Assembly (NCBI GenBank): GCA_002281005.1
Contig: NCFD01000115.1
Span: forward strand, 1 to 5,353
Length of the DNA: 5,353 nucleotides
Direction: 5' to 3'
From: Acidocella sp. 35-58-6
GTDB taxonomy: Bacteria > Pseudomonadota > Alphaproteobacteria > Acetobacterales > Acetobacteraceae
Position 1 is the stretch's first letter; the number at the start of each line of letters is the position of its first letter. Of this stretch, positions 1-5,214 are shown one piece after another. A program made the translations under genes and the position numbers. Under the pieces are notes generated by a model. The model had not been told where the DNA came from. It saw nothing but the letters and a program-made list of their open reading frames with translations, and did not search any database.

Positions 1-365
1 ATGTGATTTTGTCGCGCACGTTGCAGGCAGTGGAAAAGCCGCGCGAGGTGCTGCGCCAGATGTTGCGGATCAGCACCTTTGCAATTGTGAGCTTCCCGAA
101 TTTTGGCCATTGGAGCCTGCGGCTGCAATTATTATTCGGCGGCAAAATGCCGATGACGCGCGCCTGGCATCGCATGTGGTACGAGACACCGAATATTCAC
201 CCCTGCACTATCCGGGATTTTTTCGCACTGTGCGAAGCTGATGGGTATAAAGTAGAGCAGTGGCTGGCAGCGGATGAAGACGGCAAAAAAGCGCCGTGGC
301 GGAAGTTTGCCTCGCTCGCGAATTTCTTTGGTGAACAGGGGCTGTTTTTGCTGCGCAAGGCCTAA
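1..365 (+). CDS. metW: MetW, methionine biosynthesis protein (3' part only)
   Basis: This is the C-terminal 120 or so residues of MetW; the 5' end, including the SAM-binding N-terminal motifs, lies outside the window. The reading frame is already open at base 3, where the GTG is an internal Val codon, not a start. Diagnostic MetW stretches are VILSRTLQAV at visible residues 1-10, IVSFPNFGHW (28-37), GGKMPMT (46-52) and WYETPNIHPCTIRDF (59-73). MetW is a class-I methyltransferase-fold protein that in many proteobacteria is encoded next to metX (homoserine acyltransferase) and is needed for full MetX activity in methionine synthesis; metX is therefore expected just upstream, but cannot be seen. 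The frame ends in TAA at 363-365, and a minus-strand gene converges on it 24 nt away. Full-length MetW proteins are about 200 aa, so roughly 60% is present. The family call is confident. Confidence 0.93.
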   Translation, partial: VILSRTLQAVEKPREVLRQMLRISTFAIVSFPNFGHWSLRLQLLFGGKMPMTRAWHRMWYETPNIHPCTIRDFFALCEADGYKVEQWLAADEDGKKAPWRKFASLANFFGEQGLFLLRKA

Positions 366-389
366 TGGTTTTCGAGCCGACCGTAAAAT

Positions 390-608
390 TTATCCAAGAA
401 CAAAAATCGGTGAGTCACCAATATTTTTGATCACCAATTTGCTTGTGATTTCGCGGGGCGAGCGACCTTTAAGAGTTGCCGGAACCTCGACCTGATGCAC
501 GAACTGCTTTGTGGTAACGTTAAAGCCTGACCGTATAGGGCCGGACTCAATCACCGGCGTGGTGGCGACGATATTGCCCTGATCATCCGACAGAACATGC
601 AACTTCAT
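390..608 (-). CDS. Small protein of unknown function, 72 aa
   Basis: The frame starts with ATG at 608-606 and stops with TAA at 392-390. An AAGGA ribosome binding site (complement of 617-621) sits 8 nt before the ATG, which supports a real gene. I do not recognise the family. The protein begins MKLHVLSDDQGNIVAT, a pattern resembling a beta hairpin (strand, D-x-x-G-N turn, strand), then has a VHQVEVPATLKG stretch and a predicted short helix around SPREITSKLVIKN. It has no Cys, no signal peptide and no membrane segment, so it is probably a small soluble cytoplasmic protein. It lies 11 nt downstream of the 111-aa gene on the same strand, so the two are probably co-transcribed; its ribosome binding site overlaps the neighbour's stop region. 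The last nine codons or so coincide with the probable terminator hairpin. No function is assigned. Confidence 0.7.
   Translation of the reverse strand: MKLHVLSDDQGNIVATTPVIESGPIRSGFNVTTKQFVHQVEVPATLKGRSPREITSKLVIKNIGDSPIFVLG
402..428. terminator. Probable bidirectional intrinsic terminator inside the 3' end of the 72-aa gene
   Basis: On the plus strand, AAAAA (402-406) precedes a hairpin whose arms are 406-412 and 416-422 with loop AGT; it is followed by A and then TTTTT (424-428). The core pairs are GGTG with CACC, flanked by A-T and T-A pairs. One position (408/420) is a C-A mismatch in plus-strand RNA but a G-U wobble in minus-strand RNA, so the minus-strand hairpin is the better one, followed by a U-rich tract read through positions 405-396. 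The place fits: metW ends at 365 on one side and the minus-strand gene ends at 390 on the other. It lies within the coding sequence of the minus-strand gene, upstream of its stop codon. Fold and orientation are seen in the sequence; the terminator function is inferred. Confidence 0.55.
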
Positions 609-619
609 ATGGCTGTTCC

Positions 620-955
620 TTATAAGGTGGCGTAATAAATAAAATAGATCATCTTACCATCCGCCGTGGGAATGGCAGTAGGGTCGGGCGTAGACTCTGA
701 GGTAATTGTTATAGATTTGCCAAATTGTAGCTGGGAATTGGGAAGATCCAGGTTGATCCAGTCTGAATATACGGCGCCGAACTGGGAAATTTGGGTGGCG
801 GGTTGTTCCGGGAGCGGAACCCAGAAATAACCGCTCGCAGGGGTATTTCCTAATCCATAATATGGTGCGCTAGGGCCGATCCAAAGACCGAACGTCTGAT
901 TATTGACGACGTGCAACCAGACTTGCTGGCCGTTATGGTCTTTGAGAATATCCAT
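620..955 (-). CDS. Hypothetical protein of unknown function, 111 aa
   Basis: The frame starts with ATG at 955-953, preceded by a purine-rich AGGGA (complement of roughly 960-964) at suitable distance, and ends with TAA at 622-620. I do not recognise the protein. It starts MDILKDHNGQQVWLHVVNN and is rich in aromatic residues (four Trp, many Tyr and Phe), Asn, Gln and Pro, with no Cys, no signal peptide and no transmembrane segment. The composition, with alternating hydrophobic residues such as QVWLHVV and SITITS and many turn residues, suggests a small all-beta domain of the kind seen in binding or structural proteins; this is a composition-based guess. It is first in a probable two-gene minus-strand operon. 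The local DNA is more A+T-rich than the metabolic genes around it (about half G+C by hand counts of the lines from 601 to 900), which fits acquired or accessory DNA. Confidence 0.68.
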   Translation of the reverse strand: MDILKDHNGQQVWLHVVNNQTFGLWIGPSAPYYGLGNTPASGYFWVPLPEQPATQISQFGAVYSDWINLDLPNSQLQFGKSITITSESTPDPTAIPTADGKMIYFIYYATL

Positions 956-990
956 AATGTCCCTGTTTATAAGGTATGGTTCAGCGAATA

Positions 991-1001
991 TATTTGCTAA
1001 T
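991..1001. repeat. 11-bp direct repeat, copy 1 (TATTTGCTAAT)
   Basis: TATTTGCTAAT occurs here and again, identically, at 1091-1101, so the copies start exactly 100 bp apart within a 181-bp intergenic region between divergent genes. A related GTTTGCTGA lies at 1011-1019. This copy partly overlaps an AATATA (987-992) that reads TATATT on the minus strand and could be a -10 box for the 111-aa gene. Role as a protein-binding site is inferred. Confidence 0.5.
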
Positions 1002-1090
1002 AGGCTAGCCGTTTGCTGACGGTCGATTCAACTAGAAAACGAGACAAGTGTGATGAAACTATCGTAACGTGAGGGTCTGCAAATTCGCGC

Positions 1091-1101
1091 TATTTGCTAA
1101 T
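1091..1101. repeat. 11-bp direct repeat, copy 2 (TATTTGCTAAT)
   Basis: Identical to the copy at 991-1001. It overlaps the TTGCTA that is the best available -35 candidate for the SDR gene, so a protein bound here could control that promoter. Only the repeat itself is seen; regulation is an inference. Confidence 0.5.
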
Positions 1102-1123
1102 TTTTGCCATGTGTTTCGATCAT
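1094..1123 (+). promoter_or_regulatory. Weak sigma-70-like promoter candidate for the SDR gene
   Basis: TTGCTA (1094-1099, four of six matches to TTGACA) and GATCAT (1118-1123, four of six to TATAAT) are 18 nt apart. A start of transcription near 1130 would leave almost no leader before the ATG at 1137, and the AAGGA ribosome binding site at 1126-1130 would fall at the very 5' end. The true promoter may therefore lie further upstream. Low confidence. Confidence 0.2.
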
Positions 1124-1136
1124 TTAAGGACATCTC

Positions 1137-1913
1137 ATGCAACTTAATCTCACCAACAAAATCATCCTGATCACTGGCGGCTCGAAAGGCATTGGTTTGG
1201 CTTGCGCCAACCTGTTTATCGCTGAAGGGGCGCGGGTGGCGATCTGCTCGCGCGCTGCGGCAAATGTCGCGGCGGCACTGAGAGAACTGCCGGGTGCCAT
1301 CGGGGTAACGGCGGATTTAACCGATGAGGCCGCGGCGGCGGCGATGGTGGCGGAAGTGGAGGGCAAGCTTGGCCCCATTGATGTGCTGGTGAACAGCGCC
1401 GGGGCTGCCAAACGCACGGCCCCGGAGGATTTAACCCCGGCGGCGTGGCGGGCGGCGATGGAGGCGAAATATTTTTCCTACATCAACGTCATCGACCCGG
1501 TAGTGAAACTGATGGCCGGGCGCGGGCGCGGGGTGATTGTGAATGTTATCGGCAATGGCGGCAAAGTGGCCTCGCCGGTGCATATCGCAGGCGGTGCGGC
1601 CAATGCGGCATTGATGCTGGCCACCGCCGGATTGGCGACAGCCTATGCGGCGCAGGGCGTGCGGGTGGTGGGTGTAAACCCCGGCCTGACGGAAACTGGC
1701 CGAGTGGCGGAGGGGTTGATTTCCACTGCCAAACTGGCCGGGGTCAGCATTGAGGAGGCGCGTGCCCAAAGCATCGCCAAAATCCCGCTGGGCCGGATGG
1801 CCACCCCCGAGGAGGTGGCCGATACGGTGGTGTATCTGGCATCTGGACGCGCCAGCTACGTCACCGGCGTTATCGTGACGATGGACGGCGCGGCAAGCCC
1901 GGTGGTTGTTTAG
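1137..1913 (+). CDS. Short-chain dehydrogenase/reductase (SDR) family protein with atypical active site
   Basis: A 258-aa Rossmann-fold protein of usual classical-SDR length. The start ATG is preceded by AAGGA at 1126-1130, 6 nt away. Seen motifs: nucleotide-binding TGGSKGIG at residues 13-20; CSR (37-39), where the Arg after the second strand suggests NADP(H) preference; ADL with Asp60 near the adenine; NSAG at 86-89; NPG at 181-183; and a C-terminal PLGRMATPEEVAD plus SYVTGVIVTMDGA typical of FabG-like SDRs. The active site is unusual: where classical members have Asn, Ser, Tyr and Lys, this one appears to have Lys111, Gly139, Gly152 and Asn156 (segment HIAGGAANAAL, 149-159). It may be an SDR of a divergent subgroup with different chemistry, or a cofactor-binding protein without classical dehydrogenase activity. 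No substrate can be assigned. It stands alone on its strand, and its TAG stop overlaps the TAA of the convergent mipA-like gene. Confidence 0.92.
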   Translation: MQLNLTNKIILITGGSKGIGLACANLFIAEGARVAICSRAAANVAAALRELPGAIGVTADLTDEAAAAAMVAEVEGKLGPIDVLVNSAGAAKRTAPEDLTPAAWRAAMEAKYFSYINVIDPVVKLMAGRGRGVIVNVIGNGGKVASPVHIAGGAANAALMLATAGLATAYAAQGVRVVGVNPGLTETGRVAEGLISTAKLAGVSIEEARAQSIAKIPLGRMATPEEVADTVVYLASGRASYVTGVIVTMDGAASPVVV

Positions 1914-2800
1914 AACTTATAAAGCCCCGACAGCGACACCACGCCCTCGTTTTTGGACTCAGTGATCGGGCTGTTAGCAGCACTACCCAGCAAGCGTTCA
2001 TAGGCAGCGCTCATGTCGATTACCCAATGCGGGGTGAGAAACCAGGCGGCAGAGACGCCGAACCCGGCGGATTTTAGGCCAGGGGCGGCCTTATACTGCC
2101 GGTAATTGGTGCTGTACGACTGCGTTTGAGAAACCCCGAAATAGCCCTGCATGTAGCGGCCATCGCCGGCCGTAACGGTAGGGCCGGCGAACCACGCAAA
2201 TTTGGCACTGCTGCCGGGCATGGGCAGGTAGGCACCAAAATCGCCAACCCAGCCGTTGGTGGCACCAATCTGGCGGCGCACATCCAGCCGCAGCGTCAAC
2301 GGAAAGGCCTCGGCCAGCGCGTAGGTGGCAAAGAACTTCACTTCCGGGGCGGGGTGAATGGTGCCTAAGCCTTCTAGCGCCTTGCCGTCGGCATGGGCGG
2401 AGCGGCCAAGGTCGTAGGTGATGGCAGCACCCATGTCGATATGGCGGAAGCTCAGCAGGTTAACGCCCAGGCCCTCGCCGGTAGAGAAGAAAAATTCATC
2501 CTTGTAGCGAACGTCAATCACCGGGCCGGGCTGAACCTGGTAGCGGTTAAGGCCATCAGCCACCGGGGCGAATTGCGACCCAAGACCTAGCTCCACCTGC
2601 CAGGTGGGCACCGAGGGCTCGAACAAATGTTGCAATTGGATGCCTGAGGAATATTGCCACTCGGCCAAGGGGGAGGGGGTTTGTGCTCGCGCCGGCAGGG
2701 CCCACAGGATCACACCAAGCAGCGGCAGGCCCCAGACCCAGAGGCTGGCGGGGCGCACGAGTGCGGTGGAAGCCTGGTTGGTAGCGGGTTTATGACGCAT
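1910..2800 (-). CDS. MipA/OmpV family outer-membrane protein
   Basis: A 296-aa secreted beta-barrel protein. The start chosen is ATG at 2800-2798, with AAGGA (complement of 2811-2815) 10 nt upstream; a TTG nine codons further upstream is in frame but contains that ribosome binding site, so it is less likely. A long Sec signal peptide has a hydrophobic core WVWGLPLLGVILWALP (21-36) and an ARA cleavage site before Gln40. MipA/OmpV family features are WQVELGLGSQFAP (67-79), PGPVIDVRYKDEFFFS (91-106), YDLGR (129-133), LEGLGTI (142-148), YFGVSQTQS (220-228) and LLGSAANSPI (270-279), ending YKF with the terminal Phe typical of barrels assembled by BAM. MipA of E. coli is a scaffold for murein-synthesising machinery, and OmpV-type proteins are porin-like; the exact role here is unknown. 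It is transcribed alone and divergently from the NIPSNAP-dapF-ftsY cluster. Confidence 0.9.
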   Translation of the reverse strand: MRHKPATNQASTALVRPASLWVWGLPLLGVILWALPARAQTPSPLAEWQYSSGIQLQHLFEPSVPTWQVELGLGSQFAPVADGLNRYQVQPGPVIDVRYKDEFFFSTGEGLGVNLLSFRHIDMGAAITYDLGRSAHADGKALEGLGTIHPAPEVKFFATYALAEAFPLTLRLDVRRQIGATNGWVGDFGAYLPMPGSSAKFAWFAGPTVTAGDGRYMQGYFGVSQTQSYSTNYRQYKAAPGLKSAGFGVSAAWFLTPHWVIDMSAAYERLLGSAANSPITESKNEGVVSLSGLYKF

Positions 2801-2893
2801 AGCGGTATCATCCTTCTGTGGTGGCAATGGTATGGCGCCACATGCGTGCCGCTTTGGTCGTAAACACAGGCTTTAGGTCACGGCTGCCGGGTC

Positions 2894-2914
2894 AGGTAGC
2901 TTCGGAAACTACCT
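2894..2914. promoter_or_regulatory. 21-bp near-perfect palindrome, possible operator
   Basis: Arms AGGTAG (2894-2899) and CTACCT (2909-2914) are perfectly complementary, and the inner TTC/GAA (2901-2903 and 2905-2907) also match, leaving one mismatched pair (2900/2908) and a central G. It lies 93 bp upstream of the mipA-like ATG and 168 bp upstream of the NIPSNAP ATG, between divergent genes, which is where a repressor or activator dimer would bind. There is no T-run after it, so it is not an intrinsic terminator. Binding function is inferred. Confidence 0.4.
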
Positions 2915-3023
2915 ACAGCCATCTGGTGATAATAAGGCCATGAAAACCCGTGGGATCAAGCCAAAGTACCTAAATAAATTGACAGGTGGGGCCGCAAGCG
3001 GGGCGGCCATAACGCGGGCGGGG

Positions 3024-3052
3024 TTGGGAGGATGCGCAAATAGGTGCATAAA
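3024..3052 (+). promoter_or_regulatory. Probable sigma-70-type promoter for the NIPSNAP-dapF-ftsY cluster
   Basis: TTGGGA (3024-3029) and CATAAA (3047-3052) each match four of six consensus bases and are separated by exactly 17 nt. Transcription would begin near 3059, giving a leader of about 24 nt that contains the AAGGTGG ribosome binding site at 3070-3076. Position and spacing are good; strength is only moderate by consensus. Confidence 0.4.
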
Positions 3053-3082
3053 TCGCGGCAAACGAATTGAAGGTGGACCCCG

Positions 3083-3409
3083 ATGGTTTATGAATTACGT
3101 ATTTATCACTGCCTGCCGGGCAAAATGCCGCTGTTATTGAAGCGCTTTGAGGCGAATACCTTACCGCTATGGGAGAAGCACGGTATTGTGCAGGCTGGAT
3201 TCTGGACCGTGGATGTCGGCCCGAGCAACCATGATTTATATTATCTGCTGGCCTGGGATTCGCTGGCCGAGCGCGAGCGCAAATGGAACGAATTTCAGGC
3301 TGATCCGCAATGGATCGCGGAGCGTGCGGCCAGTGAAGTGGATGGGCCGATTCTGGCCGGTATCTCCAACCAATTCCTGAAGCCGACGCGTTTTTCGGCG
3401 GTAAAATAA
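3083..3409 (+). CDS. NIPSNAP family protein
   Basis: A 108-aa protein, the length of a single NIPSNAP (dimeric alpha/beta barrel-like, ferredoxin-fold) domain. The ATG is preceded by AAGGTGG at 3070-3076, 6 nt away. Family features are the opening [14 protein letters not shown] (2-15), the [10 protein letters not shown] segment (32-41), [17 protein letters not shown] (52-68), DPQWI (74-78) and the ending [10 protein letters not shown] (96-105). Bacterial NIPSNAP proteins are small cytoplasmic proteins whose biochemical role is mostly undefined; similar folds bind small aromatic or haem-like ligands, but nothing here identifies a ligand. The stop codon is 11 nt from the dapF start, and the TAAGG at 3407-3411 likely serves as the dapF ribosome binding site, so this gene is probably the first of the operon and its translation may be coupled to dapF. 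Confidence 0.88.
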   Translation: MVYELRIYHCLPGKMPLLLKRFEANTLPLWEKHGIVQAGFWTVDVGPSNHDLYYLLAWDSLAERERKWNEFQADPQWIAERAASEVDGPILAGISNQFLKPTRFSAVK

Positions 3410-3420
3410 GGCCGCAGCCG

Positions 3421-4263
3421 TTGCAGTTTTTGAAAATGCATGGGGCCGGCAATGATTTTGCCGTGTTTGACAGCCGCGTCCAGCCAGTGCGGTTTTCAAC
3501 CGGTGACGCGCGGTTGATCGCGGACCGCCGTTTAGGGATTGGGTGTGATCAGATCATCATCATCGAGCCTGACGCGGATGGCGCCGATGCCTTCATGCGG
3601 ATTTTGAACGCTGATGGCACCGAAGCAGGGGCGTGCGGCAATGCCACGCGCTGTGTGGCGATGCTGCTGGCGCAGGAAACCGGCGCGTTAAAAATAAACA
3701 TCCGCACCATTTCGGGTTTGCTGCCGACTGATATTTTAGCCTCGGGTTTGATTGAGGTGGATATGGGTGCACCGAAGCTGGGCTGGGCGGATGTGCCGCT
3801 GGCTGCTGCCGGGGCCGCGGCGGTGGATACGCTGCATCTCGATCTGGCGATTGAAAATGTGGCTGACCCGGCGGCGTGCTCGATGGGCAACCCCCACGCG
3901 ACGTTTTTTGTGGATGAGATCGCGGCGGTTGATATTGCGCGGATTGGTCCGGTGCTGGAACACGCGGCGTTATTCCCAGACCGCGCGAATATTGGGTTTG
4001 CACAGATTTTATCGCGCACGCAAATTCGCCTGCGGGTATGGGAGCGCGGGGCGGGGCTAACACTGGCCTGCGGTTCGGGTGCCTGTGCAGCGCTGGTAAA
4101 TGCGCACCGGCGTGGCTTGGTGGAGCGGCAGGCGACGATGATTTTGGATGGCGGTACGCTGGATATATCGTGGCGGGAAGCCGATGGCCATGTGCTGATG
4201 CGCGGCCCAGCGGTGACATCATTTACCGGCACCTGGCCCGCAACGTTACCGGAAAAATCGTAA
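3421..4263 (+). CDS. dapF: Diaminopimelate epimerase
   Basis: A 280-aa enzyme that converts LL-diaminopimelate to the meso form, precursor of lysine and of the peptidoglycan cross-link, in the cytoplasm without a cofactor. The two catalytic cysteines are visible: Cys72 in ACGNATRC (71-78) and Cys217 in [10 protein letters not shown] (216-225). Other substrate-site motifs are KMHGAGNDF (5-13), MGNPHATFF (155-163) and ERGAG (208-212). The start is TTG at 3421: it gives the family-typical beginning [13 protein letters not shown], whereas the first in-frame ATG (3436) would cut into the conserved KMHGAGNDF segment. TAAGG at 3407-3411, overlapping the NIPSNAP stop, lies 9 nt upstream. Length is close to that of E. 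coli DapF (274 aa). The stop TAA shares bases with the ftsY start (TAATG), so translation of ftsY is likely coupled to this gene. Confidence 0.97.
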   Translation: MQFLKMHGAGNDFAVFDSRVQPVRFSTGDARLIADRRLGIGCDQIIIIEPDADGADAFMRILNADGTEAGACGNATRCVAMLLAQETGALKINIRTISGLLPTDILASGLIEVDMGAPKLGWADVPLAAAGAAAVDTLHLDLAIENVADPAACSMGNPHATFFVDEIAAVDIARIGPVLEHAALFPDRANIGFAQILSRTQIRLRVWERGAGLTLACGSGACAALVNAHRRGLVERQATMILDGGTLDISWREADGHVLMRGPAVTSFTGTWPATLPEKS

Positions 4264-5183
4264 TGGCGCTCTCGGCTTTTTTCAGCAAGCTGAAAACCGG
4301 GCTGTCTCGCAGTGCGGAAAAACTTGGCTCTAACATCGCGGCCACCTTCACCAAGCGCAAGCTCGATGACGCCGCGCTGGAGGAGTTGGAGGATATGCTG
4401 ATCGCGGCTGACCTCGGCCCGGCGGTGGCATCGCGGGTGATCGGTAATTTTCGCCGCACGCGCTTTGGCAAGGAAGTATCAGACGAGGAAATAAGGGAAA
4501 CGCTGGCCACTGAGATCGCCGCGATTCTAGCGCCCGTCGCGCTGCCGCTGCTGCCGGATGTGAGTAAAAAGCCGTTTGTGATTTTAATGACTGGCGTAAA
4601 TGGCGCCGGTAAAACCACCACCATCGGCAAGCTGGCCACCATGTACCGCGAGCAGGGGTTAAGCCCGATGCTGGCAGCGGGTGATACGTTTCGCGCCGCT
4701 GCGGTGGAGCAATTGCAAATATGGGGGCAGCGCTCCGGGGCGGTGGTGGTTTCAGCGCCAGCGAATTCAGATTCCGCTTCATTGGCGCATGAGGCTCTGA
4801 GCAAGGCCCAGGCGGCGGGGGCAGATATATTGCTCATTGATACCGCCGGGCGGTTGCACAATAAAACCGCATTGATGGATGAATTGCGCAAGATCATCCG
4901 CGTGATCCGTAAAATTGACCCCACCGCCCCGCACGCCACGCTGCTGACGCTGGATGCTACGATCGGCCAGAACGCGATTGCGCAGGTGAAAACCTTCAAG
5001 GAAATGGTGGAGCTGAGCGGGCTGATCGTAACCAAGCTGGATGGCTCGGCGCGCGGCGGCATTGTGGTGGCGCTGGCCGAGCAGTTCAAACTGCCGGTGC
5101 ATGCGGTGGGCACCGGCGAGCAGGCGGCGGATTTACGGCCCTTCGTGGCCGAGGAATTTGCGCGCGCTCTGGTAGGGCTTTAA
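4263..5183 (+). CDS. ftsY: Signal recognition particle receptor FtsY
   Basis: A 306-aa SRP-family GTPase that docks the SRP-ribosome complex at the inner membrane for co-translational insertion. The start is ATG at 4263, overlapping the dapF stop; an open frame continues upstream but only runs out of frame through dapF. The N-terminus SAFFSKLKTGLSRSAEKLG (4-22) is an amphipathic, membrane-targeting helix leading straight into the N domain, so this is the short form without the acidic A domain of E. coli FtsY. G-domain motifs are complete: GVNGAGKTTT (111-120), DTFRAAAVEQL (141-151), DTAGRL (193-198), TKLDGSARGG (257-266), GTGEQ (283-287), then DLRPF (290-294). The ribosome binding site is poor (a GGAAAA stretch in the end of dapF), consistent with coupling. 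Many alphaproteobacteria carry a methylthiotransferase gene (mtaB) between dapF and ftsY, from memory; here the two are directly joined. Confidence 0.97.
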   Translation: MALSAFFSKLKTGLSRSAEKLGSNIAATFTKRKLDDAALEELEDMLIAADLGPAVASRVIGNFRRTRFGKEVSDEEIRETLATEIAAILAPVALPLLPDVSKKPFVILMTGVNGAGKTTTIGKLATMYREQGLSPMLAAGDTFRAAAVEQLQIWGQRSGAVVVSAPANSDSASLAHEALSKAQAAGADILLIDTAGRLHNKTALMDELRKIIRVIRKIDPTAPHATLLTLDATIGQNAIAQVKTFKEMVELSGLIVTKLDGSARGGIVVALAEQFKLPVHAVGTGEQAADLRPFVAEEFARALVGL

Positions 5184-5193
5184 GTTTCCAAAT

Positions 5194-5214
5194 TACACGT
5201 TTAAGTTGCGTGTA
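5194..5214. repeat. Inverted repeat overlapping the acyltransferase start codon
   Basis: TACACG (5194-5199) and CGTGTA (5209-5214) are perfect inverted copies with a 9-nt spacer, filling most of the 30-nt gap between ftsY and the next gene; the last base is the A of the ATG. No T-run follows, so it is a poor intrinsic terminator. It could be a small hairpin that limits access to the start codon, or a chance repeat. Confidence 0.35.

Larger units (their letters stand above)
956..1136. other. Divergent intergenic region between the small-gene pair and the SDR gene
   Basis: This 181-bp A+T-rich stretch must hold the promoters of both divergent units. It contains the 11-bp direct repeats, an 8-bp palindrome GGCTAGCC (1003-1010), and ACCTTATAA on the minus strand just before the 111-aa gene. 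I find no RNA gene and no further convincing ORF. Confidence 0.6.
2801..3082. other. Divergent intergenic region between the MipA-like gene and the NIPSNAP gene
   Basis: This 282-bp stretch has no supported gene. It holds the mipA-like ribosome binding site at its left end, the near-palindrome at 2894-2914, a perfect TTGACA (2979-2984) without a properly spaced -10, a 6-bp G+C hairpin (2990-2995 with 3003-3008) and the promoter candidate at 3024-3052. I could not find a clear promoter for the mipA-like gene. Confidence 0.6.

Noticed and set aside
274..495. Plus-strand 73-codon frame overlapping the metW end
   Set aside because: It starts inside metW in another frame and runs across the terminator and the opposite-strand small gene; no supporting signal.
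390..608. The 72-aa protein as an ArfA ribosome-rescue factor
   Set aside because: Length and the embedded hairpin are reminiscent, but the sequence lacks the Lys/Gly-rich basic middle of ArfA and shows no resemblance.
2801..2827. TTG start for the MipA-like gene nine codons upstream
   Set aside because: The added segment contains the AAGGA ribosome binding site for the ATG at 2800, and the signal peptide is complete without it.
2990..3008. G+C-rich hairpin as an intrinsic terminator
   Set aside because: There is no T-run on either side, and no gene ends nearby.
2940..3140. Plus-strand 66-codon frame upstream of the NIPSNAP gene
   Set aside because: It overlaps the promoter candidate and the NIPSNAP start in another frame, and has no good ribosome binding site or family resemblance.
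3549..4232. Long minus-strand frame opposite dapF, 227 codons
   Set aside because: It is a shadow of a G+C-rich gene: low-complexity Ala/Ser/Pro composition and no recognisable domain, opposite an unambiguous DapF.
4038..4262. In-frame upstream extension of ftsY by 75 codons
   Set aside because: It lies wholly inside dapF in another frame, has no FtsY-like sequence, and the ATG at 4263 gives the family-typical amphipathic N-terminus.
4223..5113. Long minus-strand frame opposite ftsY, 296 codons
   Set aside because: It mirrors the codons of a certain FtsY; Ala/Ser-rich, no domain.
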